This document shows, piece by piece, positions 36,517 to 44,955 of a stretch of DNA of 64,000 nt (within the stretch, counting starts at the first letter, position 1; each line of letters starts with the position of its first letter). This stretch comes from Pseudoxanthomonas sp. CF385 (GTDB lineage: Bacteria > Pseudomonadota > Gammaproteobacteria > Xanthomonadales > Xanthomonadaceae). The notes beneath the pieces are model-generated. The model made no database searches and had not been told where the DNA came from. It saw only the letters and a list, made by a program, of their open reading frames with translations. The DNA lies in assembly GCF_900104255.1 (NCBI RefSeq), contig NZ_FNKZ01000004.1, positions 1 to 64,000 of the forward strand, read 5' to 3'. Both the position numbers and the translations under genes were made by a program.

Positions 36517-37049
36517 CCATGAAATCCGCTGCTCCCGCCAGCGATGCCCCTGCCGGCACCGCCCGCCCGTTCTGGAAGGAACCGATGGTGTGGCTGGTGT
36601 GGGGCCTGCCACTGGCCTCGGTCGTCGCCGGCATCTGGCTGGTGGTGACTGCCGTGCGCGCGGGTGGCGCCGACCCCGTCATCGACGACGTGCAGCGCGT
36701 GTCGCAGATCCAGACCACCGATCTGGGACCCGACGAACGCGCCGCGCAGCGCCAACTCAGCGCGATCCTGCAGGTACGCCCCGATCACGTGGAGCTGACC
36801 GCGGTGACCGGTGAGTTCGGTCGCGAGACCGGGCTCGTCCTCGTGATGACGCACCCCACCGAGGCCGCGCAGGACGTGCGCCTGCCGCTAGCGCGCACCA
36901 CCACCGGCTGGACCGCGCCCGCCGAGATCGACACGCGCCACGACTGGAACCTGCAGTTGACGCCCGACAACGACCAGTGGCGCATCCGCGGCCGCCTGCA
37001 GAAAGACACGCAGGCCTCGCGCCTGGCGCCGTCGCTCGGGGGCGGCTGA
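36513..37049 (+). CDS. ccoH: FixH/CcoH family cbb3 assembly protein
   Basis: A 178-residue protein with one N-terminal helix (EPMVWLVWGLPLASVVAGIW) and a periplasmic FixH domain (DHVELTAVTGEFGRE, HDWNLQLTPDNDQWRIRGRL). CcoH is needed for stable assembly of cbb3 and contacts the oxidase directly. It sits in the canonical order ccoG-ccoH-ccoI-ccoS, overlaps ccoG by 4 bases and is followed by ccoI after 8 bases. Confidence 0.9.
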   Translation: MTMKSAAPASDAPAGTARPFWKEPMVWLVWGLPLASVVAGIWLVVTAVRAGGADPVIDDVQRVSQIQTTDLGPDERAAQRQLSAILQVRPDHVELTAVTGEFGRETGLVLVMTHPTEAAQDVRLPLARTTTGWTAPAEIDTRHDWNLQLTPDNDQWRIRGRLQKDTQASRLAPSLGGG

Positions 37050-37057
37050 GTCCTGCC

Positions 37058-39430
37058 ATGGACGCGCCCGTGGTGCCCTGCCATCACTGCGGCGAACCGG
37101 TCGCCAGCGGGCACCCGGTCACGGCGGGCAGCCATGTCTTCTGCTGCGAAGGCTGCGCCGCCGCCGCCGCGTGGATCGAGGATGCCGACCTCGGCAGCTA
37201 CTACCGCCTGCGCAGTGCCAGCGCCAACCGCGTGCAGGCCGACCGGTTGGATCTCGCAAGCTGGGACCGCACTGAACTGCTGGACGAACACAGCCGCGAC
37301 GTCGACGGCGGCCGCGAGATCGTGCTACTCACCGACGGCATGCGCTGCGCGGCCTGCGCCTGGCTGATCGATCGCGCATTGGCGCGCGAAGCCGGCGTGC
37401 TCGACACCACCGCGAACGCGGTCACCGGCCGCATCCGCATCGCCTGGGATCCCGCCCGCACGACACTCTCCACACTGCTGCATCGCCTGGCGATGCTCGG
37501 CTACCGGCCCTATCTGGCGACCGGCGATGCGCGCGAACAGGCACGCCTGTCCGAACGCCGCCGCTGGCTGCTGCGGCTGGGCGTGGCCGGCCTGGGATCG
37601 CTGCAGGCGATGATGCTGGCCGAGGCGCTGTACCTCGACGTCAACGCGACGATGCCGCTACCGACGCGCGACCTGTTCCGCTGGCTGACCTTCCTGGTCA
37701 GCACGCCGGTGGTGTTCTACAGCGGCTGGCCGTTCCTCGCCGGCATGGCGCGCGAGCTGCGCGCCCGCCACCTCGGCATGGACACGTTGATCGCGGGCTC
37801 CACGCTGCTGGCTTACTTCGCCAGCCTGGTGGAGACGATCCGCGGCGGCACCCACGTCTGGTACGACGCCGCGGTGATGTTCGTGTTCCTGCTGCTGGCC
37901 GCACGCATGCTGGAACAGCGCGCGCGCAACGTCGCGACCGCGCAGGTCGATGCGCTGGCGCGGGCGCAGCCGGTGTTCGCCACCCGCGAGCGCGAAGACG
38001 GCACCCGCGAATCCGTGCCGCCGTCGGCGCTGCGCATCGGGGACACCGTCTGCGTGGCCGCCGGCGATGGCGTGCCCGCCGATGGCGTACTGCTCGACCA
38101 GGACGCGGATTTCGAGGAGGCGTTGCTGACCGGCGAATCGCGCCCCGTGCGGCGGCGCGCGGGCGAGACGGTGTATGCGGGTACGACCTGCCGCGAGCGT
38201 CCGGCGCGGTTGCGCGCCACCGCCACCGGCACGGCCACGCGCCTGTCGCAGCTGGCCGAGTTGGTCGACCGTGCGCAAGGCCATCGGCCACCGCTGGCGC
38301 GCATGGCCGACCGGGTCGGCCGCCATTTCGTGGTCAGCCTGCTGGTGCTCGCGGTCGCCGTCTACATCGGCTGGCGCGTCTACCAGCCGGAGCGCGCGTT
38401 CGAAGTGACCCTCGCCCTGCTGGTGATCAGCTGCCCCTGCGCGCTGTCGCTGTCGGTGCCGGCGGTGCTCGCTGCGGCGCACGGTGCGCTGGCGCGCTGC
38501 GGCGTGCTCGCGACGCGACCGGAAGCGCTGGACACGCTGGCGCGGGCCACCGACATGGTGTTCGACAAGACCGGCACGCTCAGCGACGGCCGTCCGGCGC
38601 GGGTGGCGGTCGATGTGTTCAACGGTGTGGACGCGGAGGCCGCCACGCGCATCGCAGCCGCGCTGGAGAAGGACAGCGGCCACCCCATCGCCGCCGCCTT
38701 TTCCGACGTCGACGTCCGCGCGACCGCGCTGGCGGTGGTGGCGCATCCTGGCCACGGCGTGGAAGGCGAGATCGATGGCCGGCGCTGGCGCCTCGGCCGC
38801 GCGGACTGGGCGGCGGGACGCGTGGACGACGGAGGCCTGTGGCTCGGCGACGGCACGCACGGCGTGGCGCGCTTCACGCTGAGCGAGCGCCCGCGCGAGG
38901 ATGCGGCCGCCGCGCTCGATGCGCTGCGCACGCAGGGGCTGCAGCTGCACCTGGCCAGCGGCGACAGCGAAGGCGCCGTGCAGCGGCTCGCGCATGCGCT
39001 CGGCATCGACGCGCCGCGCGCGCGCCAGTCGCCCGAGGACAAGCTGGCGTGGGTGCGCCAGTTGCAACAGGAAGGGCGCATCGTGGCGATGGTCGGCGAC
39101 GGCCTCAACGACGCGCCGGTGCTCGCCGGTGCCGACGTCTCCATCGCGATGGGCGAAGGCGCGCCGCTCGCGCAGCAGGCCGCGGACCTGGTCGCTACAG
39201 GCCCCTCGCTGCTGCGCATCGCCGACGCCATGCGCGTGGCCCGGCTCGCGCGTCGCCTGGTGAAGCAGAACCTCGCCTGGTCCGCGGGCTACAACCTCCT
39301 CGCCGTGCCGCTCGCCGCCGCCGGCCTGGTCACGCCGTGGATCGCCGCGCTGGGCATGGCGGTATCCTCGCTGGCCGTGACGGTCAACGCGCTGCGACTG
39401 GCGCGCGACGACAGGAGACTCGCCGCATGA
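37058..39430 (+). CDS. ccoI: P1B-type copper-transporting ATPase for cbb3 assembly
   Basis: A 790-residue P-type ATPase that moves copper across the inner membrane for the CuB centre. An N-terminal Cys-rich zinc-ribbon-like stretch (CHHCGEPV, FCCEGC) precedes a heavy-metal-associated motif MRCAACAW near residue 100. Core motifs are TGESRP, the transmembrane CPCALS, the phosphorylation site DKTGTLSDG, HPIAAAF and GDGLNDAPVL. The ATG at 37058 is chosen because the Cys-rich domain begins there. The stop overlaps ccoS. Confidence 0.95.
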   Translation: MDAPVVPCHHCGEPVASGHPVTAGSHVFCCEGCAAAAAWIEDADLGSYYRLRSASANRVQADRLDLASWDRTELLDEHSRDVDGGREIVLLTDGMRCAACAWLIDRALAREAGVLDTTANAVTGRIRIAWDPARTTLSTLLHRLAMLGYRPYLATGDAREQARLSERRRWLLRLGVAGLGSLQAMMLAEALYLDVNATMPLPTRDLFRWLTFLVSTPVVFYSGWPFLAGMARELRARHLGMDTLIAGSTLLAYFASLVETIRGGTHVWYDAAVMFVFLLLAARMLEQRARNVATAQVDALARAQPVFATREREDGTRESVPPSALRIGDTVCVAAGDGVPADGVLLDQDADFEEALLTGESRPVRRRAGETVYAGTTCRERPARLRATATGTATRLSQLAELVDRAQGHRPPLARMADRVGRHFVVSLLVLAVAVYIGWRVYQPERAFEVTLALLVISCPCALSLSVPAVLAAAHGALARCGVLATRPEALDTLARATDMVFDKTGTLSDGRPARVAVDVFNGVDAEAATRIAAALEKDSGHPIAAAFSDVDVRATALAVVAHPGHGVEGEIDGRRWRLGRADWAAGRVDDGGLWLGDGTHGVARFTLSERPREDAAAALDALRTQGLQLHLASGDSEGAVQRLAHALGIDAPRARQSPEDKLAWVRQLQQEGRIVAMVGDGLNDAPVLAGADVSIAMGEGAPLAQQAADLVATGPSLLRIADAMRVARLARRLVKQNLAWSAGYNLLAVPLAAAGLVTPWIAALGMAVSSLAVTVNALRLARDDRRLAA

Positions 39431-39621
39431 ACATCCTGCTGATGCTGCTGCCGATCAGCCTGCTCCTGCTGGGACTGGCGATCGCCGCGTTCGCCTGGGC
39501 AGTGCGCAAGGGCCAGTTCGACGACCTCGACACGCCGGCGTTGGACATCCTCGACGATGCGCCGCCGCGCCCCTCGGCACCGCCGGCCTCCGCCCCGCGC
39601 GAAGGCGACGATGGGGCCTGA
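39427..39621 (+). CDS. ccoS: cbb3 oxidase maturation protein CcoS
   Basis: A 64-residue protein with one N-terminal helix (MNILLMLLPISLLLLGLAIA) followed by FAWAVRKGQFDDLDTPALDI, the diagnostic CcoS signature, and a Pro-rich tail. CcoS is required for cofactor insertion into cbb3. It overlaps ccoI by 4 bases and the next gene by 11. Confidence 0.93.
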   Translation: MNILLMLLPISLLLLGLAIAAFAWAVRKGQFDDLDTPALDILDDAPPRPSAPPASAPREGDDGA

Positions 39622-40336
39622 TGTTCCCGTCCTGCTCGCCGCGCTGCTCGCGGGGCTCGTGGGCAGCACGCACTGCGCCGTGATGTGCGGCGGCATCGCC
39701 ACCGGGTTTTCGGCCATGTCGACCCGGCAGGGCTGGCGCGAAGCGCTGCAGCTGAACCTGGGTCGCGTCGGTGGCTACGCGCTCGCCGGCGCGCTGGTGG
39801 GCGCGTTCGGCGGGGGCCTGCTGGCGCTGGCGCGCCAAGAAACGGCCGTGCTGGCGATGCGTGTCGGCGTGGGGCTCGCCCTGGTGGTGCTCGCGCTGCG
39901 CCTGCTCGACCAGCGCGGGCGGCTGGATTTCCTCGCCCGTCCCGGCGCGAAGGTCTGGCAGGCGCTGCGCCCGCTGCATGCGCGCGTGCTGCCCGCGGAC
40001 ACGCTGCCGCGCCGCCTGGCAGCGGGCGCGCTGTGGGGCTGGTTGCCGTGCGGCCTCAGCCTCAGCCTGCTGACCGTCGCGTGGCTGCAGGCCAACGCAC
40101 GCGACGCCGCGCTGACGATGGCCGCGTTCGGCCTGGGCACGCTGCCGATGATGGTCGCTCTGACCTGGTCGGGCGCACGCCTGGGGCGACGCTGGCAACA
40201 GCCGGCGTTCCGACGCATCGCCGCGGGCTTCGTGCTGGCGGCCGGCCTGCTGACGATCGCGTCGCCCTGGTTGATGCAGCATCCCGCGCTGCACGGCATC
40301 CTGGCGGCGCTCGGCTGTCGTCCGCTGCCCGCATGA
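39611..40336 (+). CDS. SafE/TauE-like membrane protein linked to cbb3 assembly
   Basis: A 241-residue membrane protein with about six helices, of the DsbD/SafE-related group. The first helix carries GLVGSTHCAVMCGGIATGFS, a Cys-containing motif common to this group, and the middle has WGWLPCGLSLSLLTVAWLQA with another Pro-Cys. It is commonly encoded directly after ccoS in proteobacteria; a role in copper handling or redox supply for oxidase assembly is inferred, and sulfite export is not supported. The ATG at 39611 overlaps ccoS by 11 bases and its stop overlaps cydD. Confidence 0.82.
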   Translation: MGPDVPVLLAALLAGLVGSTHCAVMCGGIATGFSAMSTRQGWREALQLNLGRVGGYALAGALVGAFGGGLLALARQETAVLAMRVGVGLALVVLALRLLDQRGRLDFLARPGAKVWQALRPLHARVLPADTLPRRLAAGALWGWLPCGLSLSLLTVAWLQANARDAALTMAAFGLGTLPMMVALTWSGARLGRRWQQPAFRRIAAGFVLAAGLLTIASPWLMQHPALHGILAALGCRPLPA

Positions 40337-42030
40337 GCGACGCGCCTGCCGCCGGCGCGCGCCCGGCATCGCCAACGCTGACGCCCCAGGCGCGGCTCGC
40401 GGGCCTGGGGCGCGAAGCCGCCTTGCCATTGCGTGGCGCGAGCGGCTGCGCCGTGCTCGCCGGTGTGTTGGTGGTGCCGCAGGCGGCGTTGATCGCGCTG
40501 TGCATCCAGCGCGTGTTCGTCGCCGGCGAATCCGCCGCGGCGCAGGCCCCGCTGCTGGCCGCATTGCTCGGCACGCTGCTGCTGCGCGCGTTGCTCGGCT
40601 GGGCCGGCCGGCGCTGGGCGGACCAGGCCGTGGAGCGGATCCGGGTGGCGTTGCGCGCGCGCGTCGCGCATGCGGTGGTCGCACGCGGGCCGGCCTGGGT
40701 ACGCACGCAGCAAAGCGGCGCACTGGCCGAGCACCTGGGCGCACACGTCGATGCGGTCGAGGGCTACTACGGTGGTTTCGTGCCGTTGCGGGCGGAAGTC
40801 GTCGGCGTGCCGCTGGCGATCCTGCTGGCGGTGTTCGCCGTGGATCGCGCGGTCGGGCTGGTGCTGCTGCTGACGATGCCGCTGGTACCGGTGTTCATGA
40901 TGCTGGTCGGCTGGGGCGCCGAAGCGGCGAGCCGCCAGCAGTTGCAGGCGCTGGCGCGCATGGGCGGCCATTTCGCGGATCGGTTGCGCGGCCTGGGTCT
41001 GATCCGCCTGTACGGACGTGGCGAGGCCGAACTGCGCGGCATCCGCGCCGCCGCCGAGGCGCTGCGCGTGCGTAGCTTGCGCGTGCTGCGCATCGCTTTC
41101 CTCTCGTCGGCGGTACTGGAGTTCTTCGCGTCGCTGAGCGTGGCAATGGTCGCGCTGTACCTGGGCCTGAGCTACCTGGGCATGATCGACCTGCGCACGC
41201 AGCCGCTCACCCTGGGCATGGGCGTGTTCTGCCTGCTGCTCGCACCGGAGTTCTACGCGCCGCTGCGCCGGCTGGCGACGCACTACCACGACCGCGCCGC
41301 GGCGCGTGCGGCGATGGACGAACTCGCGCCCCTGCTCGATACGCCTGAAGATACGCGTACCGCGCGCGCGCAGCACGATCCCGATCCGGCCTCCCTGGTC
41401 GTGGCACGCGGACTGACGGTACGGCACGCCGGCGCAGCGCGGGATGCCCTGCACGACGCGGACATCGAGCTGCGCCGCGGTCAGTGCGTGGCGCTGGTCG
41501 GCCCCAGCGGCGGCGGGAAGAGCACGCTGCTCGATGCCCTGGCCGGCCTCGTGCCTCCGACCGGGGCCGAGCTGACCCGCGCGCCCGGCCTGCGCATCGG
41601 CTACGCACCGCAGCGGCCGTTCCTGTTCGCCGGCAGCCTCCGCGAGAACCTGCGGATGGCCAGGCCCGACGCCAGCGACGAGGACCTGCGGGCCGCCGCC
41701 GACGCCGCGCAGGTGTTGCGCTTCGCCGACCGGCTGCCGGACGGGCTGGACACCGTGATCGGCGAGCGCGGGTTCGGGCTCTCGGGAGGCGAAGCGAGGC
41801 GCGTGGCGCTGGCGCGCGTGTTCCTGCGCGCACCGGATCTGCTGCTGCTCGACGAACCCACCGCCTTCCTCGACCCCGATACCGAAGCCGCGGTGCTGCA
41901 GGCGATCGTCCGCTTCGCCGAAGGGCGCTGCGTGGTGATGGCGACGCACAGCGCGGCCGCGATGGCGGCGATGGACGCGATCCGGCGCATCGACGAGGGT
42001 CGCATGCGCGCGCTGGAGGCACCCGCATGA
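40333..42030 (+). CDS. cydD: Thiol reductant ABC exporter subunit CydD
   Basis: A 565-residue half-size ABC exporter with a six-helix N-terminal domain and a C-terminal ATPase. Walker A is GPSGGGKST near residue 392, the signature is LSGGEARRVALARV and Walker B is DLLLLDEPTAFLD. CydDC exports glutathione and cysteine to the periplasm, or handles haem, for bd oxidase assembly. It overlaps the SafE-like gene by 4 bases and cydC in the same way. Having cydDC at the end of the cco operon ties bd maturation to cbb3 expression. Confidence 0.93.
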   Translation: MSDAPAAGARPASPTLTPQARLAGLGREAALPLRGASGCAVLAGVLVVPQAALIALCIQRVFVAGESAAAQAPLLAALLGTLLLRALLGWAGRRWADQAVERIRVALRARVAHAVVARGPAWVRTQQSGALAEHLGAHVDAVEGYYGGFVPLRAEVVGVPLAILLAVFAVDRAVGLVLLLTMPLVPVFMMLVGWGAEAASRQQLQALARMGGHFADRLRGLGLIRLYGRGEAELRGIRAAAEALRVRSLRVLRIAFLSSAVLEFFASLSVAMVALYLGLSYLGMIDLRTQPLTLGMGVFCLLLAPEFYAPLRRLATHYHDRAAARAAMDELAPLLDTPEDTRTARAQHDPDPASLVVARGLTVRHAGAARDALHDADIELRRGQCVALVGPSGGGKSTLLDALAGLVPPTGAELTRAPGLRIGYAPQRPFLFAGSLRENLRMARPDASDEDLRAAADAAQVLRFADRLPDGLDTVIGERGFGLSGGEARRVALARVFLRAPDLLLLDEPTAFLDPDTEAAVLQAIVRFAEGRCVVMATHSAAAMAAMDAIRRIDEGRMRALEAPA

Positions 42031-43691
42031 GCACGCATGACGCCCGCCTGCGCGACGCGCTGGGCGCGCATCGGCGCCGCACGGTCCTGGCCGTGGCCTT
42101 GTTGCTGCTCACGCTGCTGGCGGGCACGGCGCTGCTGGCGGTGTCGGGGCACTTCCTGACCGCGGCCGCGCTCGCAGGCACCGGCGCGCTCGGCTTCAAC
42201 TTCTTCGGCCCGTCCGCTGGCATCCGCGCGCTGACCTTCGTGCGCATCCTGTCGCGGTATGCGGAAAAGCTGGTGGGCCACGATGCCACGCTGCGCATCG
42301 CCCGCGATCTGCGGGTGTGGTTCTTCCGCCGCGCCCTGCCGCTCGCTCCGCTGGGACTGGGCCGTTACCGCGTCGGCGAACTGGTCACGCGACTGTTGGC
42401 CGACATCGATGCCGTGGATGGTCGGCTGGTGCGCGCGATCGGTCCCCTGCTCGCGGTGCTGGCACTGGGCGTACTCGCGGTCGGCATCGCGGTCTGCGTG
42501 CTGCCCGTTGCCGGCGCGCTGCTGCTGGCGGCGCTGCTGCTGCTCGGCGTCGTGGTCCCCGGGTGGTCGGTCCGTCGCGCGTCGGCGCTCGAAGACGCGC
42601 GTGCGCAGGCCCGCACCCAGCTGCGCGCGAGCGTACAGGAAGGCATCGAGGGCCAGGCGGATCTCGCGGCGATGGATGCCACCACGGCTTGGCTGAGGGC
42701 GCTGGACGCGCGCAGCCATGACGTCGCGCGCTGGGACGGCGCGCGCAGGCGGCGGATTGCCGATGCCACCGGGCTGCAGGCGCTGGTCGCTGCGTTCGCG
42801 CTGCCTGCGATGTTGTGGGTGTTGCTGTCCGCGGTGGATGCGGGCCGGCTCGACGCGGCCCTGGCCGGTGCGTTGTTCTTCATGACAATCGCGGTGCTGG
42901 ACGCATGCACCGCCGTCGTGCCCGCGTGGCAGGCGTGGCACGCTTCCTCCGTTGCCGCGCGCCGCTTGGAAGGCGTCGCCGATGCACCTGCGCGCACCTC
43001 GCCTGCGGGCACGCGCGTGCCGGATGCGCAGGGCGCGCTGGTGCTGCAGGCGATGACGTTCGCATGGCCGGGAGCATCGCGCCCGGTGCTCGACGGAGCA
43101 GAGTTGAGCATCGCGCCGGGCGAGCACGTGGTCATCGCGGGCGACAGCGGCGCGGGCAAGTCGTCGCTGGTGGCGTTGGTGCTGGGCCTGTGCGAACCCC
43201 AGGCGGGCGCGGTGTCGTTCGCGGGCGCCGACCTGCGCACGCTCTCGCCCGCGGACTGGCATGCACGCATCGCGTGGCTGCCGCAGGATGCGCCGGTTTT
43301 CTCCGGCAGCGTGCGCGGGAACCTTCAGCTCGGCGATCCGACCGCTGATGACGCGCGACTGTGGTCCGTGCTCGCCCAGGTGCGGCTGGAAGCGCACGTG
43401 CGCAGCCTCCCCGACGGCCTGGACGCGTGGGTCGGCGAGAATGGCGCCACGCTCTCGGCCGGCCAGGCGCGCCGACTCGCGCTGGCGCGCGCCCTGCTGC
43501 GCGATGCCCCGCTGCTGCTGCTCGACGAACCTACCGAGGGCCTGGACCAGGACACCGCCGATGCACTGATGCGCGACTTCGCCGACGCCGCGCGCGGACG
43601 CAGCGCGCTGATCATCAGCCATGCGGTGTTGCCGGACGGTGTGGCGGATGCGCGCTACCGGTTGCAGGGTGGGACGCTGGTGCGCGAGTAA
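42027..43691 (+). CDS. cydC: Thiol reductant ABC exporter subunit CydC
   Basis: A 554-residue ABC exporter subunit, partner of CydD. The membrane domain contains FGPSAGIRALTFVRILSRYAE, a typical CydC segment. In the ATPase domain Walker A is GDSGAGKSS, the signature is LSAGQARRLALARA (Ala in place of the first Gly of LSGGQ) and Walker B is LLLLDEPTEGLD. It ends the long cco-cyd transcription unit; a 65-base palindromic repeat follows 13 bases later. Confidence 0.92.
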   Translation: MSTHDARLRDALGAHRRRTVLAVALLLLTLLAGTALLAVSGHFLTAAALAGTGALGFNFFGPSAGIRALTFVRILSRYAEKLVGHDATLRIARDLRVWFFRRALPLAPLGLGRYRVGELVTRLLADIDAVDGRLVRAIGPLLAVLALGVLAVGIAVCVLPVAGALLLAALLLLGVVVPGWSVRRASALEDARAQARTQLRASVQEGIEGQADLAAMDATTAWLRALDARSHDVARWDGARRRRIADATGLQALVAAFALPAMLWVLLSAVDAGRLDAALAGALFFMTIAVLDACTAVVPAWQAWHASSVAARRLEGVADAPARTSPAGTRVPDAQGALVLQAMTFAWPGASRPVLDGAELSIAPGEHVVIAGDSGAGKSSLVALVLGLCEPQAGAVSFAGADLRTLSPADWHARIAWLPQDAPVFSGSVRGNLQLGDPTADDARLWSVLAQVRLEAHVRSLPDGLDAWVGENGATLSAGQARRLALARALLRDAPLLLLDEPTEGLDQDTADALMRDFADAARGRSALIISHAVLPDGVADARYRLQGGTLVRE

Positions 43692-43704
43692 GGCGAACGC
43701 TGCA

Positions 43705-43769
43705 GTGGGAGCGACGTAAGTCGCGATGAGGCATTCCAGGTGGGTCATCGCGACTTACGTCGCTCCCAC
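43705..43769. repeat. REP-like palindrome between cydC and fnr
   Basis: Two perfect 25-base arms (43705-43729 and 43745-43769, containing GAGCGACGTAAGTCGC) flank a 15-base loop. This matches a family of intergenic palindromes frequent in Xanthomonadaceae genomes. It lies between convergent genes and can act as a terminator-like structure for either. Confidence 0.85.
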
Positions 43770-43787
43770 AAGAAACTTCAGCAGCTC

Positions 43788-44555
43788 TCAGGCCCGCGCT
43801 TCGGCCAGGGCATCCAGGCGCGTGCGGTTCAGCAGGCGCACGTGATGCGGGTCTTCGGTGGCGATGCTGCCTTCCTGGCGCAGGCGGGTGAAGCTGCGGC
43901 TCACCGTTTCCACGGTCAGGCCCAGGTAGTCGGCGATGTCGGTGCGCGTCATCGGCAGGATCACTTCGGTGTCGTCCTGGCCCTGCCGGCGGCGACGCTG
44001 CGCCATGTCGACGAGGAAGCCGGCCAGCCGCTCCATCGGGTTCAGGCGGGCGAGCGACATCAGGTTGCCGCGGGTGGCGTCCAGCTCCACGCAGGCACGC
44101 TCGAGCAGTTCGCGCTCGAGTTCGGGGTGGTCGTTGCACAGGCTGCGCATGTCGGCCATCGAGAATTCGCACAGCGCGCTGTCGGTGATCGACTCGATGG
44201 TGTGCCGGTAGTGCGAAGTGCCGCTGAAGCCGATGAAGTCGCCCGGCATCAGGAAACCGGCCACCAGCCGGCGCCCGTCGGGCAGCAGGCGGATCCGGCG
44301 CAGCGCGCCCTTGGTCACCGTGAACACGCCGCGGCGCGGCTCGCCCTCGCGGACCAGGGCCTCGCCGGCCCCCAGGCGGACGTCGTCGGCCAGCGATTCC
44401 ATCGCATGCGCCTTCTGGACCGGCAGCGCCGCGCAGACGGCCAGATGCCGGACCAGGCAGCCGCTGCAGCCGCGCGAGGCCTGACACACCACGGCCTCGC
44501 TGCCGGCGGAACCGGTCACGGGGGCGTCGTTCTGGCGGAGGATGCGAAGGCTCAT
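43788..44555 (-). CDS. fnr: Fnr/Anr-type oxygen-responsive transcription regulator
   Basis: A 255-residue CRP/Fnr-family regulator. Four N-terminal Cys (24, 30, 33, 41) and an internal Cys at 129 (SALCEFSM) are available for a 4Fe-4S cluster, although the spacing CSGC-x7-C differs slightly from E. coli Fnr. A cyclic-nucleotide-type beta roll (GEALVREGEPRRGVF) is followed by the helix-turn-helix TRTDIADYLGLTVETVSRSF, whose E-VSR matches recognition of TTGAT-N4-ATCAA. Perfect boxes of this kind lie before ccoN and fabA in this window. The gene faces the end of cydC. Confidence 0.9.
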   Translation of the reverse strand: MSLRILRQNDAPVTGSAGSEAVVCQASRGCSGCLVRHLAVCAALPVQKAHAMESLADDVRLGAGEALVREGEPRRGVFTVTKGALRRIRLLPDGRRLVAGFLMPGDFIGFSGTSHYRHTIESITDSALCEFSMADMRSLCNDHPELERELLERACVELDATRGNLMSLARLNPMERLAGFLVDMAQRRRRQGQDDTEVILPMTRTDIADYLGLTVETVSRSFTRLRQEGSIATEDPHHVRLLNRTRLDALAEARA

Positions 44556-44955
44556 GGCGGTCGGCTACGTGGGTCTTCACGGGCCATGATACGCCCGCAA
44601 ACCCTTGATTTCCGTAGTGCGACAATCGGTCGCAGCAGGGTCTTTCAGCGGGGATTCCCCCATTCAGGCCCGGATTCGGGTACAGTGCGCGCCGCTTGCC
44701 TGCGGCCGTTCGTTTCCCCGATGGTCCGCCGGCGCAGGGAATTCCCCGCGAGTTCCCGCGCCCGCCCCGCTCCGACTTCTTTCGTTGCGCAAGCTCGGTA
44801 GCGCCGTTTTGGCGCCTCCGCACCCCTTCTCGCAGCGCGGTTTCAGGGAACGCTTCGAGTCACGGTCTTGCCGCATTCCGCGCGTCCTACGTTGCCGCAC
44901 ATCGCTGTGCCGGCGTTGCGTGCGTGTTCGGCCGACCCGCTTTGGAGCCTCATCC
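44556..44955 (+). promoter_or_regulatory. Divergent gap with rhlE promoter and long leader
   Basis: This 400-base stretch has no convincing gene. A -10-like TACAGT (44681-44686) is followed by TGCGCGCC, the same context seen before the btuB riboswitch, which suggests transcription starts near 44693 and leaves a leader of about 260 bases before rhlE. A small stem (GCGCC-GTTTT-GGCGC) lies near 44815. A half Fnr site TTGAT is at 44605. Confidence 0.4.

Noticed and set aside
39611..40336. Sulfite exporter function of the SafE/TauE-like protein
   Set aside because: It lies inside the cbb3 assembly operon and carries Cys motifs suited to metal or redox handling.
43705..43769. CRISPR repeat or attachment site
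   Set aside because: It is one inverted palindrome between two host genes, without repeated units, spacers or integrase.
44605..44618. Fnr box in the fnr-rhlE gap
   Set aside because: Only the TTGAT half is present; the second half reads GTAGT.
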